Origin: Chitinophagaceae bacterium
GTDB lineage: Bacteria > Bacteroidota > Bacteroidia > Chitinophagales > Chitinophagaceae
Direction of reading: 5' to 3'
DNA length: 64,000 nucleotides
Assembly (NCBI GenBank): GCA_016720775.1
Contig: JADKJX010000001.1
Location: 682,001-746,000 of the forward strand
Both the position numbers and the translations under genes were made by a program. The notes under the pieces are model-generated. The model had not been told where the DNA came from and made no database searches. It saw only the letters and a list, made by a program, of their open reading frames with translations. This document shows positions 42,618-51,421 of the stretch, in pieces. How positions within the stretch are numbered: the first letter of the stretch is position 1; the number at the start of each line of letters is the position of its first letter.

Positions 42618-44024
42618 TTAATTTCTTTTTACCAGTTGTGCGGTAAGGTCGGCTTCGGTACAAAGCTTATTTCCCACATACACACTTCCCTTCATCACAC
42701 ATATTCCGCGGCGGATGGGTTCAATTAATTCCATCTTTAAGATCAATGTATCACCGGGCACCACTTTCTGTTTGAACTTACAGTTATCAATTTTCAAAAA
42801 GTAGGTATCGTATTGTCCGTCGGGCATGGCATTGATGCAAAGCAATCCGCCTGTTTGCGCCAGGGCTTCCACCTGCAATACACCAGGCATTACCGGGTTG
42901 CCGGGAAAGTGCCCCTGGAAAAAATATTCATTGAACGTTACATTCTTTATGCCTACGATCTGCGTATCGGTGAGTTCAATGATCTTATCAACCAGGATGA
43001 AAGGGAAACGGTGCGGCAATGTTTTTTCGATCTGCTGCTGGGTATATACCGGTTCCCTGTTGGGATCGTAAATAGGAATATCCCGGGTGTGTTTATTCTT
43101 TTTGATGTATTGTTTTATTTTTTTTGCAAACTCCACATTGCTGCTGTGGCCGGGCCTGTTGGCAATGATGTGTGCTTTGATGGGATAACCGATCAGCGCC
43201 AGGTCACCTACCACATCCAGCAGTTTGTGGCGGGCCGGTTCGTTGGCAAAACGTAATTCCAGGTTATTTAAATAACCTTCACTTTTCACTTCCACTTTCT
43301 GACGGCCGAATGCTTTTGCAAGCCTGCTCATTTCTTCATCGGTCACCGGTTTGTCAACCACCACGATAGCATTATTGATGTCACCGCCTTTCACGAGGTT
43401 ATTATCAAGCAGCATTTCCAGTTCATGTAAAAAACAAAAGGTACGGCAGGGAGCGATCTCTGCTTTAAAATCCTTCATGGCTTTTAAACTGGCGTGCTGC
43501 GTGCCCAATACCGGGCTGTTGAAATCGATCAGCGTTGTGATGTGGTAATTGATAGAAGGCAGTGCGGTCATCTCCACTTTCTTCACATCATCAAAGTAAG
43601 ATATGTTGGTGTCGATGGTGTACCAAGCTTTTGCAGCATCCTGTTCCAGTACGCCGGTTTCTTCAATGATCTCAACAAAAGGTTCGCTGCTGCCGTCAAT
43701 GATCGGGATCTCGGGGCCATTCACTTCAATAAGGCAGTTGTCGATACCCATGCCAACCAGGGCGGCAAGTATATGTTCAACGGTGCTTACCTTGGCATCT
43801 CCTTTAACAAGGGTGGTTCCTCTTGAGGTATCGGTCACCAGGTCGCAATCGGCTTTAATGATTGGCATTCCGGGCAGGTCAATGCGCTGAAACTGGTAGC
43901 CAAAACCGGGGTTTGCAGGCTTCAAGGTCATATCCACATTAATACCCGAATGAAGGCCTGTACCGGATATGCTTACCGCACTTGCCAATGTATGTTGTTT
44001 ATCTGGATTAAAGTTTTTATCCAT
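42618..44024 (-). CDS. lpxC/fabZ: Bifunctional LpxC deacetylase / FabZ dehydratase
   Basis: 468 residues from ATG 44024. The N-terminal LpxC part (to about 300) has zinc ligands in VEHILAAL and HKLLDVVGDLALIG and deacetylates UDP-3-O-acyl-GlcNAc. The C-terminal FabZ part (from about 325) has HRFPF, the catalytic His in GHFPGNPVMPG and Glu in VEALAQTGG, and dehydrates 3-hydroxyacyl-ACP. The fusion is a standard Bacteroidota arrangement that links lipid A and fatty acid synthesis. A TATCTTTG core lies 21 bases upstream of this start and would be overlapped by the longer start, which favours 44024. Confidence 0.96.
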   Translation of the reverse strand: MDKNFNPDKQHTLASAVSISGTGLHSGINVDMTLKPANPGFGYQFQRIDLPGMPIIKADCDLVTDTSRGTTLVKGDAKVSTVEHILAALVGMGIDNCLIEVNGPEIPIIDGSSEPFVEIIEETGVLEQDAAKAWYTIDTNISYFDDVKKVEMTALPSINYHITTLIDFNSPVLGTQHASLKAMKDFKAEIAPCRTFCFLHELEMLLDNNLVKGGDINNAIVVVDKPVTDEEMSRLAKAFGRQKVEVKSEGYLNNLELRFANEPARHKLLDVVGDLALIGYPIKAHIIANRPGHSSNVEFAKKIKQYIKKNKHTRDIPIYDPNREPVYTQQQIEKTLPHRFPFILVDKIIELTDTQIVGIKNVTFNEYFFQGHFPGNPVMPGVLQVEALAQTGGLLCINAMPDGQYDTYFLKIDNCKFKQKVVPGDTLILKMELIEPIRRGICVMKGSVYVGNKLCTEADLTAQLVKRN

Positions 44025-44045
44025 GTGTGCCGAAAATTTTGTTGG

Positions 44046-44053
44046 CAAAGATA
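44046..44053 (-). promoter_or_regulatory. TAnnTTTG promoter core of lpxC/fabZ
   Basis: TATCTTTG on the minus strand, 21 bases before ATG 44024. It gives the lpxC/fabZ-lpxA genes a promoter of their own, separate from lpxD. Confidence 0.7.
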
Positions 44054-44102
44054 TTTAAAATAAAATGCCCGTGGTCTTTAGGGCAGAATGAGCCAGAATT
44101 GA

Positions 44103-46622
44103 CTAAAACTGGAACTGGAAGCTTCCAAAAACCCCAAACTGGTTTCTCTTGCCGGCATAAATGGGATTTGGGGATATGCGCCATACAAAATCGAGGCGGA
44201 ATATCTTGAAGATATTGTCGATGCCCGTGCCTAATTCGATATAGGTTTTGCCGTTGAGTTTTTTAAAGGCCGGTATTTTATTACCGGAAGTATCAACCAG
44301 GTAATTGATCGCATTGTTGTCTGTGCTCAGCGAGCCCCACAATGTCTTCACGTTCCAGAACTGCCGCCATTTTAATTTCCGGGTGAGGGGGATGAACCTG
44401 AAAAGCCCTGAGCCTAAATTATGCTCCAGGTTCACACCGGCAAATTTATCACTCAGGTATTCGAAGCGGTTCATCAGGTTAAAAGATGACAGGCTGTAAT
44501 AGTACAGATCGTTGCCGGGATGGTTCTCCAGGTTTGTGAAAGGCAGTGTTCCGTTTATTATTCCGCCATAAACCTTGTACCGCAGGGATCCATACGGCGA
44601 GATCTTCATAAAATCCTTCACTATCAATGAATACTTGGTATAGTCGTAAGCACTGTTGTACACGCCTTTTATTCCTTTGGCAACCATCAATTCCACAATA
44701 GGATATTTGGTGCCGAGTGAAGTACGGAAATAATCTGTTTCAATAAACTGCTCCAGGTAAGCAAAACGCAGCTTAAGCGCCACTTCAAAATTGGTAAGCG
44801 ATGTACCGCTGTTTATCGGGAAATAAGATTTAAAAGGAAGGTTCTGCAAGGGGTCGTGCTGCCGGTGGGCAATAAACAATTCAGTGGAGAATCCTTTGCC
44901 CCATTCTTTGAACACTTCAAAGCGGATATCTTTTGTGCTGATGAACTTGCGGGTAATATTGGGCTTGCGTATGGCAAGGGAGAAGATATTATCCTGGCTT
45001 ACTTCGCCGAGCTGGCTAATGCCGTTGTCAACATCATTGGTATAAGCAGCATGAAGCCGCAGCCAGTTGGGTTTCCTGTTTACGAGCCAGTAAACTTCTG
45101 CCTGGCCTTTTAGTTTTTTATCCCGGGTGCCATAGGCCAGGTAGCCATGCACATAAATATCTTTCATTAATTTTTTGTTGTTACCCAGGTCAAACCGGAA
45201 ACGGGTGCCTTCCCACTGGTTGGCGCTTATCCAGTTGAACCAGGGCCCAATTTCAAATTTGCCGATATTCCGGTAACCACCTACCAGGAATTTTACATTT
45301 TGTTCAAAGCGCTGGAACTTGGGCATGCTCGTCAGCTTATCGATCGTGGTGTAGATCCCTTTTTCATTCTTCGTAAGGGTATCATGCCGTAATGTATTCC
45401 AGGTGGAATCAGATTTTTCTGTAACCCCTTTTTGGGTGGTTACCACTTCTTCAATATGCTGGCCTTTAAAAGCTTCTGTTAATGAATCACTGTTTATCAC
45501 AATGTCTTTATAGGAGGTTGTTTTTCGCCCGATGAATGTTAAGGATTTTTTTCCGAGCACCCGGAAATCGGCAAAGAACTTATCCCGGTTCAAAAAGATC
45601 ACCGAGTCATTGATGGGAATGTATTCCTGGAAAACACTGATCCGGTCAATATAATTGATGTTGGCTTCCTTACCCAGGTATAAAGAGATCTTACGGATCT
45701 GGAAAGTTTTTTCTGTTACCCATGCATCTCCCTCAAATGTATTCTGGCCGGGCCGCTTTGGCCTGAAAACGAAATGATATAATTTCTTCTGGTTAACGAT
45801 TTGGGTATCGGGTACAGTAAATGTGTAAAAGGCATCTCCATTGTCATTGAAGGGGCTGATAAAATCCTTGTCCATTACATTAATGAAATTGCTGTAAATG
45901 CTCACATTCTGGTTCATTACGCCCAGCACTTTACTCACGCTTTCAATGTTTATGCCCAGGTTCTCTGCACCTACGATCTTACTGGCTTTAATGGTCTCAT
46001 TAAATTTTTTGGGTTTATCCTGGTACGCATAATCACTCAGGGTTTCTGTCAGGTAGATGGGCAAAAAGGGCACGGCTTCGGAGGTGCTGTCCATGCTGTC
46101 AAAAATGAATGAGAAATTCTTTAATAAAAAATTCTTCCGGGCCTTGTCGGCATTAAAATTCTTGATGTCAATTTCCAGTTTATTATAGGCTTCATAACTG
46201 AAGTTGGCAAGATCGTACCGGTTATACTGCTTCTTTTTGCTCATGATCTTCTTCCACAGGTAAAGCCCCCGGTTGAATTTTAATTTTACCACCACTTCGT
46301 TGCTAAGGCCGCCTCTTTCCAGTTGTATGTTCAGCGGCTTTTCATTGTTAAGGGATGAGATGGGGACCTTATAAAGTTTGTAGCCGGCATAACTCACAAT
46401 CAATGTGTCTTTGGTAAAGTTGTTGAAATAGAAAGAAAAATTACCGGAACTGTCGGATGTTTTTCCAACCCCTGACCTGGCAAAATATACAGAGGCGTAC
46501 ATCACCGGCTCCTTGGTATGGTCATCAATGATCCTGCCTGTAAGCGAGAGCGACTGGCTGACAGCCTGTGCAGAGAAGAAAATAAAAAATGAGAATGATA
46601 TTATGAACCTGCGGGTGATCAA
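44103..46622 (-). CDS. Outer-membrane DUF5686 protein with carboxypeptidase-regulatory-like domain
   Basis: 839 residues. Signal peptide; a CarboxypepD_reg-like domain (about 25-110: LTGRIIDDHTKEPVMYASVYFARS ... SYAGYKLYKV); then the DUF5686 body and many amphipathic strands, ending in a typical C-terminal beta-strand with Phe (FGVFGSFQFQF). The ending suggests an outer-membrane barrel inserted by BAM. The start is TTG 46622; no ATG lies within the signal peptide. It lies between lpxD and lpxC/fabZ on the same strand. Function unknown; envelope biogenesis is a guess from context. Confidence 0.85.
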   Translation of the reverse strand: MITRRFIISFSFFIFFSAQAVSQSLSLTGRIIDDHTKEPVMYASVYFARSGVGKTSDSSGNFSFYFNNFTKDTLIVSYAGYKLYKVPISSLNNEKPLNIQLERGGLSNEVVVKLKFNRGLYLWKKIMSKKKQYNRYDLANFSYEAYNKLEIDIKNFNADKARKNFLLKNFSFIFDSMDSTSEAVPFLPIYLTETLSDYAYQDKPKKFNETIKASKIVGAENLGINIESVSKVLGVMNQNVSIYSNFINVMDKDFISPFNDNGDAFYTFTVPDTQIVNQKKLYHFVFRPKRPGQNTFEGDAWVTEKTFQIRKISLYLGKEANINYIDRISVFQEYIPINDSVIFLNRDKFFADFRVLGKKSLTFIGRKTTSYKDIVINSDSLTEAFKGQHIEEVVTTQKGVTEKSDSTWNTLRHDTLTKNEKGIYTTIDKLTSMPKFQRFEQNVKFLVGGYRNIGKFEIGPWFNWISANQWEGTRFRFDLGNNKKLMKDIYVHGYLAYGTRDKKLKGQAEVYWLVNRKPNWLRLHAAYTNDVDNGISQLGEVSQDNIFSLAIRKPNITRKFISTKDIRFEVFKEWGKGFSTELFIAHRQHDPLQNLPFKSYFPINSGTSLTNFEVALKLRFAYLEQFIETDYFRTSLGTKYPIVELMVAKGIKGVYNSAYDYTKYSLIVKDFMKISPYGSLRYKVYGGIINGTLPFTNLENHPGNDLYYYSLSSFNLMNRFEYLSDKFAGVNLEHNLGSGLFRFIPLTRKLKWRQFWNVKTLWGSLSTDNNAINYLVDTSGNKIPAFKKLNGKTYIELGTGIDNIFKIFRLDFVWRISPNPIYAGKRNQFGVFGSFQFQF

Positions 46623-46661
46623 ACAATTAATTTTATGCGTTGGGTATGGCGTTTATGCGGC

Positions 46662-46669
46662 CAAAGATA
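46662..46669 (-). promoter_or_regulatory. TAnnTTTG promoter core of the DUF5686 gene
   Basis: TATCTTTG on the minus strand, about 39 bases before the TTG start at 46622, in the spacer after lpxD. Confidence 0.65.
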
Positions 46670-46763
46670 TTTTAATTTTCAGCCAATCTGCCTATAAAAA
46701 ATGTTAAGCTGTTGATATCATATCAGCCAGCCGGCAAATTTGTTACCAGCGAATACCGGGAGA

Positions 46764-47813
46764 TCAGAAATTATTTTTTGCCATCATTTCCCTGAGTTGC
46801 TTTTCCAGTTCAATCACACGTTTTTCAAGCTCGGGTAAATTGCGGCTGGCAGCCTGGCTTCGGAGTGCTGCAGTATAATCAAATGCAGGGGAGCCGGTAA
46901 CGGCTGAATTAGGAGTTTTTATGGATTTACTAACGCCGCTTTGTGCATTGATCTTTGTGCCATCGGCAATTTTTATGTGGCCCACAATGCCTACCTGTCC
47001 GCCGATCATAACATTGTTGCCTATTTTGGTACTGCCGCTGATGCCGCTTTGTGCAGCGATCACCGAATTGTTGCCTATTTCTACATTATGGGCTATCTGT
47101 AAGAGGTTATCTAGTTTAGCGCCCGACTTAATAAGGGTGCTTCCAATGGTGGCCCGGTCAATGGTTGTATTGGCACCGATCTCCACACTGTCTTCAATGA
47201 TCACATTACCAATTTGCGGAACTTTTTTCAGCGTGCCATCTGCCTGCGGTGCAAAACCGAATCCATCGCTGCCAATAACGGTTCCTGCATGAATGGTCAC
47301 ATTTTTTCCGATCACACAGTCATGATAGATCTTTACGCCGGGGTGAATGATGCTGTTCTCGCCAACTACCACATTATCGCCCAGGAAAACATTCGGGTAT
47401 ATTTTTGCACCATCGGCCACGATCACTTTTTCTCCCAGGTATGCAAAGGCGCCGATGAAAACATGTTCGCCTGTTTTTGCTGTTGCAGCAATATAAACCG
47501 GTTGTTGAATACCCGTCAGTTGCTGTCTTTGTATCTGCTGGTATTTATCCAGTAGTGTGGCAAAAGCTGAATAGGCATCGGGAACTTTAATGAGGGTGGC
47601 GTTTATCTTTTGCTTTAATTCCTGTGTTGCATTGATGATAATGATGCTTGCGGCGGTACTGTACAAAAATTCTTCGTACTTGGGATTGGCCAGGAAAGAA
47701 AGTTGCCCGGGCCGGGCTTCTTCGATCTTGCCAAATGATGCAACCGCGGTATCGGCATTGCCTTCAACCGTGCCGTTGATCATCATGGCTATTTGTGCTG
47801 CAGTGAATTGCAT
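46764..47813 (-). CDS. lpxD: UDP-3-O-acylglucosamine N-acyltransferase LpxD
   Basis: 349 residues. N-terminal uridine-binding domain (about 1-100, LSFLANPKYEEFLYSTAASI), hexapeptide beta-helix with the catalytic His in LLQIAHNVEIG, and a C-terminal helical tail (LEKRVIELEKQLREMM). It adds the second acyl chain in lipid A synthesis. It is the first lipid A gene here, followed by the DUF5686 gene rather than directly by lpxC. Confidence 0.95.
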   Translation of the reverse strand: MQFTAAQIAMMINGTVEGNADTAVASFGKIEEARPGQLSFLANPKYEEFLYSTAASIIIINATQELKQKINATLIKVPDAYSAFATLLDKYQQIQRQQLTGIQQPVYIAATAKTGEHVFIGAFAYLGEKVIVADGAKIYPNVFLGDNVVVGENSIIHPGVKIYHDCVIGKNVTIHAGTVIGSDGFGFAPQADGTLKKVPQIGNVIIEDSVEIGANTTIDRATIGSTLIKSGAKLDNLLQIAHNVEIGNNSVIAAQSGISGSTKIGNNVMIGGQVGIVGHIKIADGTKINAQSGVSKSIKTPNSAVTGSPAFDYTAALRSQAASRNLPELEKRVIELEKQLREMMAKNNF

Positions 47814-47816
47814 AAT

Positions 47817-47904
47817 TGGTTAATGGTTCATGGTTCATGGTTAATGGTTCATAGTCATGGCATTGGTTCAGCAAGTGGTTTTCTATGAACTATGAACCAT
47901 GATC
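47817..47904. repeat. 7-bp-period inverted repeats between HD gene and lpxD
   Basis: A left array of TGGTTCA/TGGTTAA units (47817-47870) and a right array of TATGAAC units (47884-47904), inverted to each other. It fills the space between the HD hydrolase stop and the lpxD start. Confidence 0.85.
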
Positions 47905-47910
47905 TATACG

Positions 47911-49095
47911 CTATACTCTTGGATAACAAATGTAATATTTTTTAACGGTGCCCATCAGGTTTTGATTGATGAGGGCATTATCCACTTCGGAAATATCTTT
48001 TACCTCACCGTTCTTAAACAGGATATGGATATGTTCCTTGCCCGGGTTGTAGGTGCTGCTGGTTACCTCGCCGGTAAACACAAGCCAGCCTGCTTCTTCT
48101 TTGGTTAGTCCTAACCTGCTGCAGGTTTCCCTGATCTTTTCTTCCACTATACTTTTGTCAACCGGTTCTGCAGAATATTGAATTTTCAGCAACTGCCGGT
48201 TGATGATCCCCCGGCAAAGGGTTGATAAAACTTTGTCCTCGTGCCGGCACCATCCTTTCATGGCTGCCAGCAGATCATAATCATCCAGGTTACAGAACTC
48301 TTCCAGTGTTACCGTCTGGATGGGCTGATTTATGAAATTGTCCAGGGGTTGCTGGGTTTGGGCTTTTACAGATTTTGCCCTTTTGATGATCTGCTTCAGC
48401 ATCTGTTCGGCACAAAGAACCGTCTTATGAAGATAAACCTGCCAGTACATGAGACGACGGGCCACCAGGAATTTTTCGATGGAATAAATTCCTTTTTCTT
48501 CCACCATTAATTCGCCGTTATGTACCGTCAGCATTTTTAAAATACGGTCGTAACCGATTACACCCTCATTCACACCGGAAAAAAAACTGTCACGGGTCAG
48601 GTAGTCCATACGGTCCACATCAAGTTGCCCGCTGATGAGCTGGTACAGAAACTTCTTATGATATTTATCGGTAAATATCTCCAGTGTAAGTTGTAAGCGC
48701 CCGTTGAACTGTTTGTTCAGTTCTTCCATGATCAGCAGCGAAATTTTTTCATGCTGCATGCCTTCGATCAGCACGTTCTCCAGCGCATGGCTGAAAGGCC
48801 CGTGGCCGGTATCGTGAAGCAGGATGGCAATTTTTGCAGCCTGTTCTTCGGCAGGAGTGATCTCAACGCCTTTATTCTTTAATTCGCTGAGGGCATTGCA
48901 CATTAAATGATAAGCGCCCAGGGCATGATGCAACCGGCTGTGCACAGCGCCCGGGTAAACAAGGTTGGCCATGGCCATCTGGTTAATGCGGCGCAGGCGC
49001 TGAAAGTATGGATGAGCGATCACCTGGTTTATTAATTCATCATCAATGGTAATAAAACCATAAACCGGATCGTTGATTATTTTTCTGAAAGGCAT
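47911..49095 (-). CDS. HD-domain phosphohydrolase
   Basis: 394 residues. HD-superfamily metal site: His in SRLHHALGAYHL, HD pair in ILLHDTGHGPFSHALE and a distal Asp in QLDVDRMDYLTRD. These motifs, with the opening FRKIINDPVYGFITIDDEL, match the dGTPase-like HD family widespread in Bacteroidota. Nucleotide substrate unproven. It is the gene upstream of lpxD, separated by about 100 bases of repeats. Confidence 0.88.
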   Translation of the reverse strand: MPFRKIINDPVYGFITIDDELINQVIAHPYFQRLRRINQMAMANLVYPGAVHSRLHHALGAYHLMCNALSELKNKGVEITPAEEQAAKIAILLHDTGHGPFSHALENVLIEGMQHEKISLLIMEELNKQFNGRLQLTLEIFTDKYHKKFLYQLISGQLDVDRMDYLTRDSFFSGVNEGVIGYDRILKMLTVHNGELMVEEKGIYSIEKFLVARRLMYWQVYLHKTVLCAEQMLKQIIKRAKSVKAQTQQPLDNFINQPIQTVTLEEFCNLDDYDLLAAMKGWCRHEDKVLSTLCRGIINRQLLKIQYSAEPVDKSIVEEKIRETCSRLGLTKEEAGWLVFTGEVTSSTYNPGKEHIHILFKNGEVKDISEVDNALINQNLMGTVKKYYICYPRV

Positions 49096-49100
49096 TAAAA

Positions 49101-49290
49101 GTTGACTGTTTGAAGTTTGTTGTTTGTGGTTATGCCTTTCGCACTACCAGCATTTGTTAAAAGATGCACAAAGCTAAATAAAGCTTATCAGCATTGATAT
49201 AAAAAATTAAATTTGTAAGATTTGAAAATCAGTATAAAGAACTTACCATCGGGTACCCTTTAAACCACTAACCTCAAACAACAAACATAT
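49101..49290. repeat. 7-bp-period inverted repeats upstream of porX
   Basis: Left array of GTTTGnn units (49101-49131) and right array of AACnnCA units (49263-49290), inverted, one at each end of the 199-base space between the divergent HD gene and porX. The middle (49132-49262) holds nothing I recognise. The right array lies within 5 bases of the porX start. Confidence 0.8.
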
Positions 49291-49293
49291 TTT

Positions 49294-50850
49294 ATGAACG
49301 TAGCAAAAATACTTTGGGTGGATGATGAGATAGACAGCCTTACTTCGCAGATCATGTTCCTGGAAAGCAAGGGGTATGAAGTGGCAACCAAGACCAACGG
49401 GTTTGATGCGGTGGAATATGTAAAAGATAATATCGTGGATGTAGTATTGCTTGATGAAAGTATGCCCGGTATTACCGGCCTGCAAACACTGCAGCAGATA
49501 AAGGAAATGAAGAGCACGCTGCCCGTGGTGCTGATAACAAAGAACGAAGCGGAGAACTTAATGGATGAAGCCATCGGTTCCCAGATAAGCGATTACCTGA
49601 TAAAACCGGTTAACCCAAACCAGGTTTTACTAAGCTTAAAAAAGATCATTGATAATAAAAGGCTGGTGGCAGAGAAAACAACGTCGGCTTACCAGCAGGA
49701 GTTCCGCAGTTTGTTCATGGCGTTGAACAGCAATCCCGGTTACAATGAGTGGATGGAATTATACCGCAAGCTTGTTTATTGGGAACTGGAGATGAAGAAG
49801 AGCGACAGCCCCGAAATGCAGGAAGTGTTTGAATCACAGAAAGCAGAAGCAAATACCGAGTTCTTTAAATTCATTTCAAAGAATTATGCATCGTGGGTAA
49901 ACCCAAAAAGCAGCGAAGGGCCCATCATGAGTCATAGCCTGATGAAGTTCAAGGTTTTTCCTCACCTGGAAAAAGGAACACCGCTCTTCTTTGTGCTGAT
50001 AGACAACCTGCGCTTTGATCAATGGAAAACCATCCAGCCCATTTTTGCCGAAAGTTTCCGCATCCAGGAAGAAGAAACCTTTTATGCCATCCTGCCTACG
50101 GCCACACAGTATGCCCGCAACGCCATCTTTGCCGGCATGATGCCGGTGGATATTGAAAAGAAATTCCCGGTACAATGGAAGAATGATGATGAAGAAGGCG
50201 GAAAGAATTTATTTGAAGAAGAATTTTTTAAATCGCAGTTGAAAGCGCTTGGTAAAAGTGACCTGAAATATTCCTACACGAAGATCACGAACAACAACGA
50301 CGGACAGAAGCTGGTGGATAACATCCATAATATGCTCGAGAACGATATCAACATCATCGTTTATAATTTTGTGGACATGCTCAGTCATGCCCGTACCGAA
50401 ATGGAAGTGCTCAAAGAACTGGCCGGCGATGAAACAAGTTACCGCAGCATTACTGCAAGCTGGTTTACCCATTCGCCCCTGCACCAGGCGCTTAAAAGAA
50501 TAGCCGATAAAAAATTAACCATGATCATGGCCACCGATCACGGCAGCGTTCGGGTTAACACACCGGTAAAAGTGATCGGTGATAAACAAACCACCGCCAA
50601 CCTGCGTTATAAACATGGACGGAACCTGAACTATGAATCCAGGGATGTGCTGGCATTCCGGGATCCCAGGGAAGCAGGATTGCCTGTGCCGAACGTGAAT
50701 TCATCGTTTATCTTTGCAAAAGGTGATCTGTATTTGTGTTACCCGAATAACTACAATCATTTTGCCAATTACTACCGCAATACGTTTCAGCATGGTGGGG
50801 TAAGTCTGGAGGAGATGATCGTGCCGGTGATACGTATGACAAATAAGTAA
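49294..50850 (+). CDS. porX: Type IX secretion response regulator PorX (PglZ domain)
   Basis: 518 residues. CheY-like receiver (about 1-120; acidic DDE at 10-12, phosphoacceptor D54 in LLDESMPG, Lys in LIKPVNP). The PglZ/alkaline-phosphatase-superfamily domain follows (nucleophile Thr near 269-271 in LPTATQYARN, DMLSHAR, ATDHGSVR, FQHGGVSLEE). PorX acts with the kinase PorY and sigma factor SigP to control type IX secretion genes, and its PglZ domain is a phosphodiesterase active on oligonucleotides. No PorY gene is adjacent. Confidence 0.93.
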   Translation: MNVAKILWVDDEIDSLTSQIMFLESKGYEVATKTNGFDAVEYVKDNIVDVVLLDESMPGITGLQTLQQIKEMKSTLPVVLITKNEAENLMDEAIGSQISDYLIKPVNPNQVLLSLKKIIDNKRLVAEKTTSAYQQEFRSLFMALNSNPGYNEWMELYRKLVYWELEMKKSDSPEMQEVFESQKAEANTEFFKFISKNYASWVNPKSSEGPIMSHSLMKFKVFPHLEKGTPLFFVLIDNLRFDQWKTIQPIFAESFRIQEEETFYAILPTATQYARNAIFAGMMPVDIEKKFPVQWKNDDEEGGKNLFEEEFFKSQLKALGKSDLKYSYTKITNNNDGQKLVDNIHNMLENDINIIVYNFVDMLSHARTEMEVLKELAGDETSYRSITASWFTHSPLHQALKRIADKKLTMIMATDHGSVRVNTPVKVIGDKQTTANLRYKHGRNLNYESRDVLAFRDPREAGLPVPNVNSSFIFAKGDLYLCYPNNYNHFANYYRNTFQHGGVSLEEMIVPVIRMTNK

Positions 50851-50853
50851 GGC

Positions 50854-50880
50854 ACTGCCCCGAACCCCAGAAGGGGCTTA
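50854..50880 (-). repeat. G/C-block repeat, copy 4
   Basis: On the minus strand: GCCCCTTCTGGGG, then TTCGGGGCAGT, the same order of blocks as copies 1-3. It begins 4 bases after the porX stop and can fold as GCCCC...GGGGC, so it may also act as a terminator. Confidence 0.65.
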
Positions 50881-51010
50881 TGAAGAGTCTATAAAGTATA
50901 AAAGTTCGAATTGTATCAAACAGAGGATTTATTTATCAACGATTGTTGAAAAAGATTTTTTTATTACTCTTGATTTGTGGGAGGTTGCATTTAAATAATA
51001 AACTTCAAAA

Positions 51011-51032
51011 GTCCCTTTAGGGATTTAGGGCA
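51011..51032 (+). repeat. G/C-block repeat, copy 5
   Basis: TCCCTTTAGGGATTTAGGGC, a shorter version of the element. The last bases abut the start ATG of the gene at 51032, so the 5' untranslated region would be made of this element. Confidence 0.65.
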
Positions 51033-51301
51033 TGAAATACACACAACACAATTTAGATAAAATTGAACGCATCGCTGAAGAAACCGGTTATGTGATCCGT
51101 TATGAAAGAGGGACCTTTCAAAGCGGTTATTGTATACTGCAGGACAAAAAAGTGATCGTCATCAATAAATTCTTTCAAACAGAAGGCAGGATAAATACCC
51201 TCATCGACCTGATGCCCCAGCTGGATATAAATTTTGATGCCCTTACACAGGAAAGCCAGCACATGTATGAAGAAGTGATGAGTGTTGGCAGTTCAAAGTA
51301 A
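51032..51301 (+). CDS. Conserved hypothetical protein
   Basis: 89 residues, no signal or membrane segment. The sequence (IERIAEETGYVIRYERGTFQSGYCILQDKKVIVINKFFQTEGRINTLIDLM) suggests a compact alpha/beta protein. I recognise no family. It lies upstream of a phosphoribosyl-cyclic-phosphodiesterase-like MBL gene with a space of repeats between. Composition and compact fold support it as a real gene. Confidence 0.7.
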   Translation: MKYTQHNLDKIERIAEETGYVIRYERGTFQSGYCILQDKKVIVINKFFQTEGRINTLIDLMPQLDINFDALTQESQHMYEEVMSVGSSK

Positions 51302-51409
51302 TTGGGAATTAGTAATTGGATTATTCCGCAAGTTCCCTGCTTCTTTTGTTTAGGTTTCAAATATTGTGAGGGGGTAACCCCCAACCCCCAATTCCTGATT
51401 CCAAATTCC
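51298..51409. repeat. 7-bp-period inverted repeats with central G/C block
   Basis: Left array of GGAATTA/GTAATTG units (51298-51325) and right array of CCnnATT units (51387-51409), inverted. Between them, at 51370-51389, lies GGGGGTAACCCCCAACCCCC, probably a further degenerate G/C-block copy. The left array overlaps the stop of the 89-residue gene. Confidence 0.7.
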
Positions 51410-51417
51410 TACTTTTG
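51410..51417 (+). promoter_or_regulatory. TAnnTTTG promoter core of the MBL gene
   Basis: TACTTTTG, separated by CTTC from the GTG at 51422. It supports that GTG as the start. Confidence 0.75.
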
Positions 51418-51421
51418 CTTC

